Positions 59,941 to 64,000 of a stretch of 64,000 nucleotides of DNA are shown piece by piece. Positions within the stretch are counted from its first letter, which is position 1. Each line of letters starts with the position of its first letter. The DNA lies in NCBI GenBank assembly GCA_028023455.1, contig JAQFVV010012434.1, positions 5,420,264 to 5,484,263 of the forward strand, written 5' to 3'. The DNA is from Epiperipatus broadwayi (lineage: Eukaryota > Onychophora > Udeonychophora > Euonychophora > Peripatidae). A program made the position numbers and the translations under genes. The notes below the pieces were generated by a model. The model was not told the DNA's origin, searched no databases, and was given only the letters and a program-made list of their open reading frames with translations.

Positions 59941-60550
59941 AATCACTGCAGGAAATAAATTTCCATCCATATAATAAAAGCAAATAAATAAAAAACTTAT
60001 GATTAAGTAAATATGTAAACGAAACAATAAGGTTCTACTATCATTATTGAGATAATTTGCTACTGTTTGCACATTACTACAATTTTATTCTACCAATCAA
60101 ATTAATTATATATCAAATTTGCCTAACCAACTTTTCAGAATTAAAAATAATCGTATTGTTTTGTTTAATTAACAATTTTTATAATTCCAAGTTTATAAAA
60201 AAATTAGTAATTACGCCTTTCTTTTTTATGCTGATGTTATATAATTTGTACTTCTTTATTCTTCTATATACACATTTTAGTATATTTTATTAAATAAATT
60301 CATTTGAAAATATTATGTTTTTAGTTCAGTTTTATATAGTGCGGTATACTTTTAAGCTATCGTTTCGCGCTCCAGGGATACAAAATACTTTTTCTAGGCG
60401 TACGTTATTAAATAAAACGCAGAAAATTGACTATAGCAGACACAAAAAAAAAAAACTGGTATCTATAATCCTTAAAACTCACTAATAAACACTCATATAA
60501 ATGAAATGTATATAGTAATTTTTCTATAGAAACACTAATAATTTTTCAGA

Positions 60551-60663
60551 GAAAGTATATTTTTAAAACTCTAGCTAAAGCGAGTACTGTACGTATTTCG
60601 AAAATGCGAGGGCTGCTTGCTTTGAAAGAGATTAAACAACACTACTCTATAGTGATTTTGTAA
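60551..60663 (+). CDS. Possible host exon with stop
   Basis: After a good acceptor (TAATAATTTTTCAG) one frame runs open for 37 codons to TAA. It includes FKTLAKASTVRISKMRG and LLALKEIKQHYS. Several CpGs and a more balanced codon choice contrast with the flanks. It could be a terminal exon, or end earlier at an internal donor. No family recognised. Confidence 0.3.
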
Positions 60664-61124
60664 ATTCTGAAATAAAAAATATTCTTTAAATCTAATTAAT
60701 TATACATGTTATTTAGAGCGTGCAAAAGCAAAAAAAAAAAAAGACAATTCTCAATATTACCACCAGATGACAGTAAATATCAGAACATTGCTTAGCTCTA
60801 CTATAAATTGAAATTTTTTAAAAAAATCCACGTTTATATCATATCCCATATATCGTATTCATTCTAACCGTTTTATTTTTATTTTTTAAAAAACTAAATT
60901 TAAATATATATACCATGCTTATTGTCTCATATCAATTAGATGGAAACTTCTATTATACAATCATATTTTTAAAAATATTATTTAAGATCTTTTTAAAAAG
61001 GAACTTCGGCTTATAATTTGTTACATATTACATGATAAACGCACATGGACAATAAATAATCTTATAAAATAAGACAATTGTATGTACTCCAGAAGTAAAG
61101 CATAAATAGGAAGATATTGAGAAG

Positions 61125-61172
61125 ATGGCTGCGAATGATGTGATCATCTTTGAGGCAAAAGAACAATGCTTG
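61125..61172 (+). CDS. Possible exon, candidate translation start
   Basis: ATG in a good context (AAGATGGC) opens a 16-codon frame, MAANDVIIFEAKEQCL, that ends exactly at a donor-like GTATGA in phase 0. The codon content is less A+T-biased than its surroundings. It could be a first coding exon, or an internal exon using an upstream AG. No downstream partner identified. Confidence 0.28.
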
Positions 61173-61317
61173 GTATGAAAAAGATAGCGAGAGTACGTGA
61201 AAACAGATATAAACTTAAGTAAGCGATGAAAAGCATAATCCACTAATCATTAGGTGAAAGAAACTACACTTTGTATCTACTATCGCTCTCTCCTTTCACA
61301 ACCAATCTTTTATTTTC

Positions 61318-61439
61318 TCAATACAGATCTGTTAAAAGAAAAATCTTTTCTTTAATAGAAATACATTTAGAAAGTTCTGGAGATAGATTATGAAAAACAA
61401 TAGCGTTAACCATATCGAGGAATTCGCAACGTGTATCAG
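61318..61439 (-). CDS. Terminal exon of an unidentified host gene
   Basis: It opens after the acceptor TTCACCAG and reads for 40 codons to TGA (61318-61320): DTRCEFLDMVNAIVFHNL, then SPELSKCISIKEK, then IFLLTDLY. An AATAAA polyadenylation signal follows at once (minus, 61309-61314). Its entry phase (2 nt completing a codon) matches the exit phase of the exon at 61786-61958, with a 346-nt intron. The composition is richer in CpG than almost all of the window. The protein family is not recognised. Confidence 0.5.
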
Positions 61440-61785
61440 CTGGTGAACCGGGTGAAATATATTATAATGTAAACAAAAGACCCCCCCCCCCCAGTAAAGT
61501 CATCAGTGATTTCTTTGATTATTTTTTTCTATGATATCAAACCACGAATTAGCATCAATAATTTTTTTAAAAAAAACTAGCCACTTCTGAATATAGAAAA
61601 AGTAAAAAAAAAAAAATGTAAAAGCCGAAAATAACTTTTTATTTAGTCAAAAAAGCAACTACCGTAAATTGCGTCTTCACTATGTGGCTATATCAATAAA
61701 GCTTTTTTAATTGTTAATACGTCCATCGGCTTAGATTCGAGCCCAGATTGTATGATGGCATTAAATGCGCTATTATTGCACTCAC

Positions 61786-61958
61786 TGGGTGTGCTAAATT
61801 TTAATACCGTGGATTTAATTCCTTCGAAATTCATTATGTATGATCTATAGTTGATTGAATAAATTAAAAGGGCGGCAAGCCTTGATAAACCATCACCAAT
61901 TAGGATCACGAGTTTTAACTTCTCCAGGATGTAATACTCTGTTTTCGGGTTGTTGTAC
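61786..61958 (-). CDS. Internal exon of an unidentified host gene
   Basis: A 173-nt exon lies between the acceptor TTCTTTGCCAG and a consensus donor (CCCA then GTGAGT). It encodes YNNPKTEYYILEKLKLVILI, GDGLSRLAALLIYS and NYRSYIMNFEGIKSTVLKF, then STP. A hydrophobic stretch (about LVILIGDGLSRLAALLIYSI) could be a membrane or buried helix. Joining to the exon at 61318-61439 keeps the frame and creates a Thr codon. If unspliced, the frame would continue to a TAG at 61688-61690 with an AATAAA at 61638-61643, a possible alternative end. Confidence 0.5.
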
Positions 61959-63414
61959 CTGGCAAAGAATTTAACATATAAATATAGCTGAAATAAGTTT
62001 CATTGGAAAAAAAAAACATCTGTTTGCTTATCTTTTGTATATTTATTTCAATACGAAAACAATGTTCTTCTAACTGAATATGTTTGTTTAATTAATTTTT
62101 AAACAAACCAATTTAAATTATTTAGATTGTAATCAGGGATAATGCATTAATAAATCAATATCTGGAGTTCTTTAAAAAAACAACACAGTAAGAAAATGGA
62201 AATAAAATGATCATTTTATTTAACAATTTAAAATCCTGCTAGTTTATTCCAAACCTTCTAAAATTTCAACATTTTATTTTATCTTTTATTTAAAGAATTC
62301 CATTTAAGGCTGATTTATTGACAATAGAGAAATAGATCAAAGGTGTTCTGCCGCTGCTCACATTTGCAAAGAGAGCGGTTAAAAAAAAAGGATATCTAAT
62401 AGAAAAAAAGAAAAGCGATTTAGAAATCCATTAAATTGAACTTCACACTATATATATAATATTAGAAATGAAAAAAATGTTATTTATTCTATATAGTTTA
62501 ATTATTCTAATTTTTTTATCCTAACTAATTATGAATTGAAAAACAGTTTTGCAATAAACTCGCTTTTTTTTTTTTAGAATTTTTTTTTTTTAAACTCGCA
62601 TTTTTTTTCACTCAGAATTTACAAAAAATGAGCGATAAATATATGCATCATTTGCTAATAAGATGAATGATTAATAATAATTTTCAATCTTATATACAAT
62701 TCTAATAATTTAATAAAATGTATATGCTAACAATATTTGTACAAAATAGTGGCAACTGTTGTCATGTAAGCTCTTTATTTTCGATGTATAATTTTTTTTC
62801 TATCTGTTGGAATAAATTATGTCCAGTACTCAACAACAAAAAAAGTGTATCTGTTGAACCCCCCCACCACCACCATCCGTGAAATAGCGGTAGAGCTATA
62901 ATGATGTAGGCTCCATATTTATGGTATTCTCCTTTATTCATAATACCGTAGCACTATGTTGGACATTTTGTGAAGACAGTAATATTAATATATAGTTTAA
63001 ACATAGTTTTCAGATAATTCTGTTAGTTTTTAAAATAATTCTCTAATTTTATGCAGCCAAATATTGGTTTTAAAAAAAGCATGAGAAAAATTTAATATAT
63101 CTGTTGCCTGTCACCTGATTTAAATATTAACCTTCTTATTCAGTCTGACAGTAAAGGAAAGATTGAATTTTTCACTAATATCTTCAAAGAAAAAAGCTTT
63201 TTTCATCAAGAACTGTAAAATATACAACGTTGATGGACATATTAATTCTACAGTATATCAATAAAGATATCACAAGTATTCCTGATATTTTTTTTCTACA
63301 AATCTTGACTGATATATTATGTTTGAAATATATTGTTAGTTAGTATGTTTGTTTGTTTTTTAAAAAGTACATTTAAATAGGAATGGTATAGATATAGACA
63401 GAAAATGGGTGCCA
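61959..63414. other. Intronic or intergenic stretch beside the host-like exons
   Basis: It probably holds upstream intron sequence of the minus-strand gene. Near 62330-62385 the minus strand reads ANVSSGRTPLIYFSIVNKSA, which resembles part of an ankyrin repeat (GRTPL). It lies in a locally CpG-rich segment, but I could not find good splice sites. A C-run followed by (CCA)n lies at 62857-62877. Confidence 0.35.
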
Positions 63415-63899
63415 ATTTAGTTTGTGCTCATGGCCATTTTGAAATCTAAAGACCAGCCAAAACTACCGCTGATACATCCAACTGATAAATGACATAAATA
63501 TTGAATAAAAGTACTTTAAATTTTTATTTTAGAAATTGTAAGCTAGTAAAAAAAATGTTTTATTTCATATGGGCATATAGTATAATCTTTTAGTATTTGG
63601 AAATTATCAAGTTAGTTTGATCAGACTTCTGCAACTTTTGGATGATACTTTGTATTGACCTAACCAACCTTCCTCCTCCCCACAAATTCCAACATTTTGC
63701 ACCATATTTCAAATATTTTATGAAGATAAATTTTTTTTTAAAAAAAACCGTAATAAAATAAAGCATATTATTTTTACTAGCTTATTATTTCTAAAATATC
63801 AATTTAAAGTACTTTTAATTCAATATTTATGTCATTTATCAATTGGATGTGTCAGCAGTAGTTTTTAGATTTCAAAATGGCTATGAGCACAAACTAAAT
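63415..63899. mobile_element. Fold-back element with about 130-bp inverted arms
   Basis: The left arm (63415-63553) and right arm (63768-63899) are inverted copies. They contain AATTTAGTTTGTGCTCATGG, CCATTTTGAAATCTAAA, GATAAATGACATAAATATTG and AAAGTACTTTAAAT. The spacer is about 215 bp with no ORF. Flanking duplications were not identified. Confidence 0.7.
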
Positions 63900-64000
63900 C
63901 AGGATCCAGAAAAAGTCTTGGAAAAGATGCTCAAAACAACATATTAAATTGGACATCATCAGGAAAGGAAAAATAGAATAAAAGACTTAGAAAAAAGGTA

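Overview
This window is very A+T-rich (about three quarters A+T by eye), CpG-poor DNA with no long open reading frame. It has the look of intergenic or intronic DNA from an invertebrate animal genome. It contains tRNA-derived SINEs with intact target-site duplications, relics of LINE, Penelope-like, mariner and hAT elements, and a SPIN-like hAT MITE of a kind known for horizontal spread among animals. There are also many fold-back elements, (TA)n and (AAT)n microsatellites, and long poly-G or poly-C runs. I cannot fix the phylum; a hydrozoan, flatworm or mollusc would all be compatible. Nothing bacterial was seen: no operons, no Shine-Dalgarno-led genes, no CRISPR.

The most notable content is a family of about 475-bp repeat units carrying type I hammerhead self-cleaving ribozymes. 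Near-complete ribozymes lie at 32344-32404 (minus), 43207-43267 (minus) and 43852-43912 (plus), with degenerate ones at 23085-23145 (minus) and about 25086-25130 (plus). The elements are slightly longer than one unit, so they carry terminal direct repeats. They are flanked by 11-12 bp target-site duplications and share the same 3' end (CAGTTAT). One is head-to-head, as expected of twin-primed reverse transcription. This matches the layout of animal retrozymes, which are non-autonomous retroelements copied through ribozyme-processed, possibly circular, RNA. A decayed Penelope-like element (31.0-31.96 kb) lies just beside one copy; Penelope-like elements are a plausible source of the reverse transcriptase. 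A second unrelated element (45.8-46.35 kb) and a third (41.0-41.56 kb) show a similar 'one unit plus a bit' layout with other sequences and no ribozyme that I could find.

Layout. 0-5 kb: A+T-rich DNA with tRNA-like SINE pieces. 5.2-8.7 kb: LINE relic split by a roughly 0.93-kb terminal-inverted-repeat element. 9.4-9.5 kb: SINE. 10.1 kb: possible small host exon. 11.2-11.6 kb: tandem duplication. 15.6-16.4 kb: mariner transposase relic. 18.2 kb: MITE. 18.96 kb: possible host exon. 19.9-20.4 kb: RTE/BovB-like LINE tail. 23.1-25.1 kb: old hammerhead element apparently split by an LTR-like insertion. 29.3-29.7, 38.1-38.6, 45.6-45.8 and 57 kb: one fold-back family. 31.0-32.75 kb: Penelope-like relic plus hammerhead element. 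40.5-43.0 kb: hAT transposase pseudogene, with a hammerhead element inserted just after it. 52.3 kb: SPIN-like MITE. 54.6-54.8 and 58.7 kb: SINEs. 59.1-59.9 kb: large inverted repeat around an (AAT)n tract. 60.5-62 kb: a less A+T-rich, CpG-containing island that looks like real host coding sequence, including a phase-compatible two-exon 3' gene end on the minus strand. 63.4-63.9 kb: fold-back element.

The genes here do not work together as a pathway. The window is mainly a record of transposon invasion, probably with the edge of one or two host genes near its right end.
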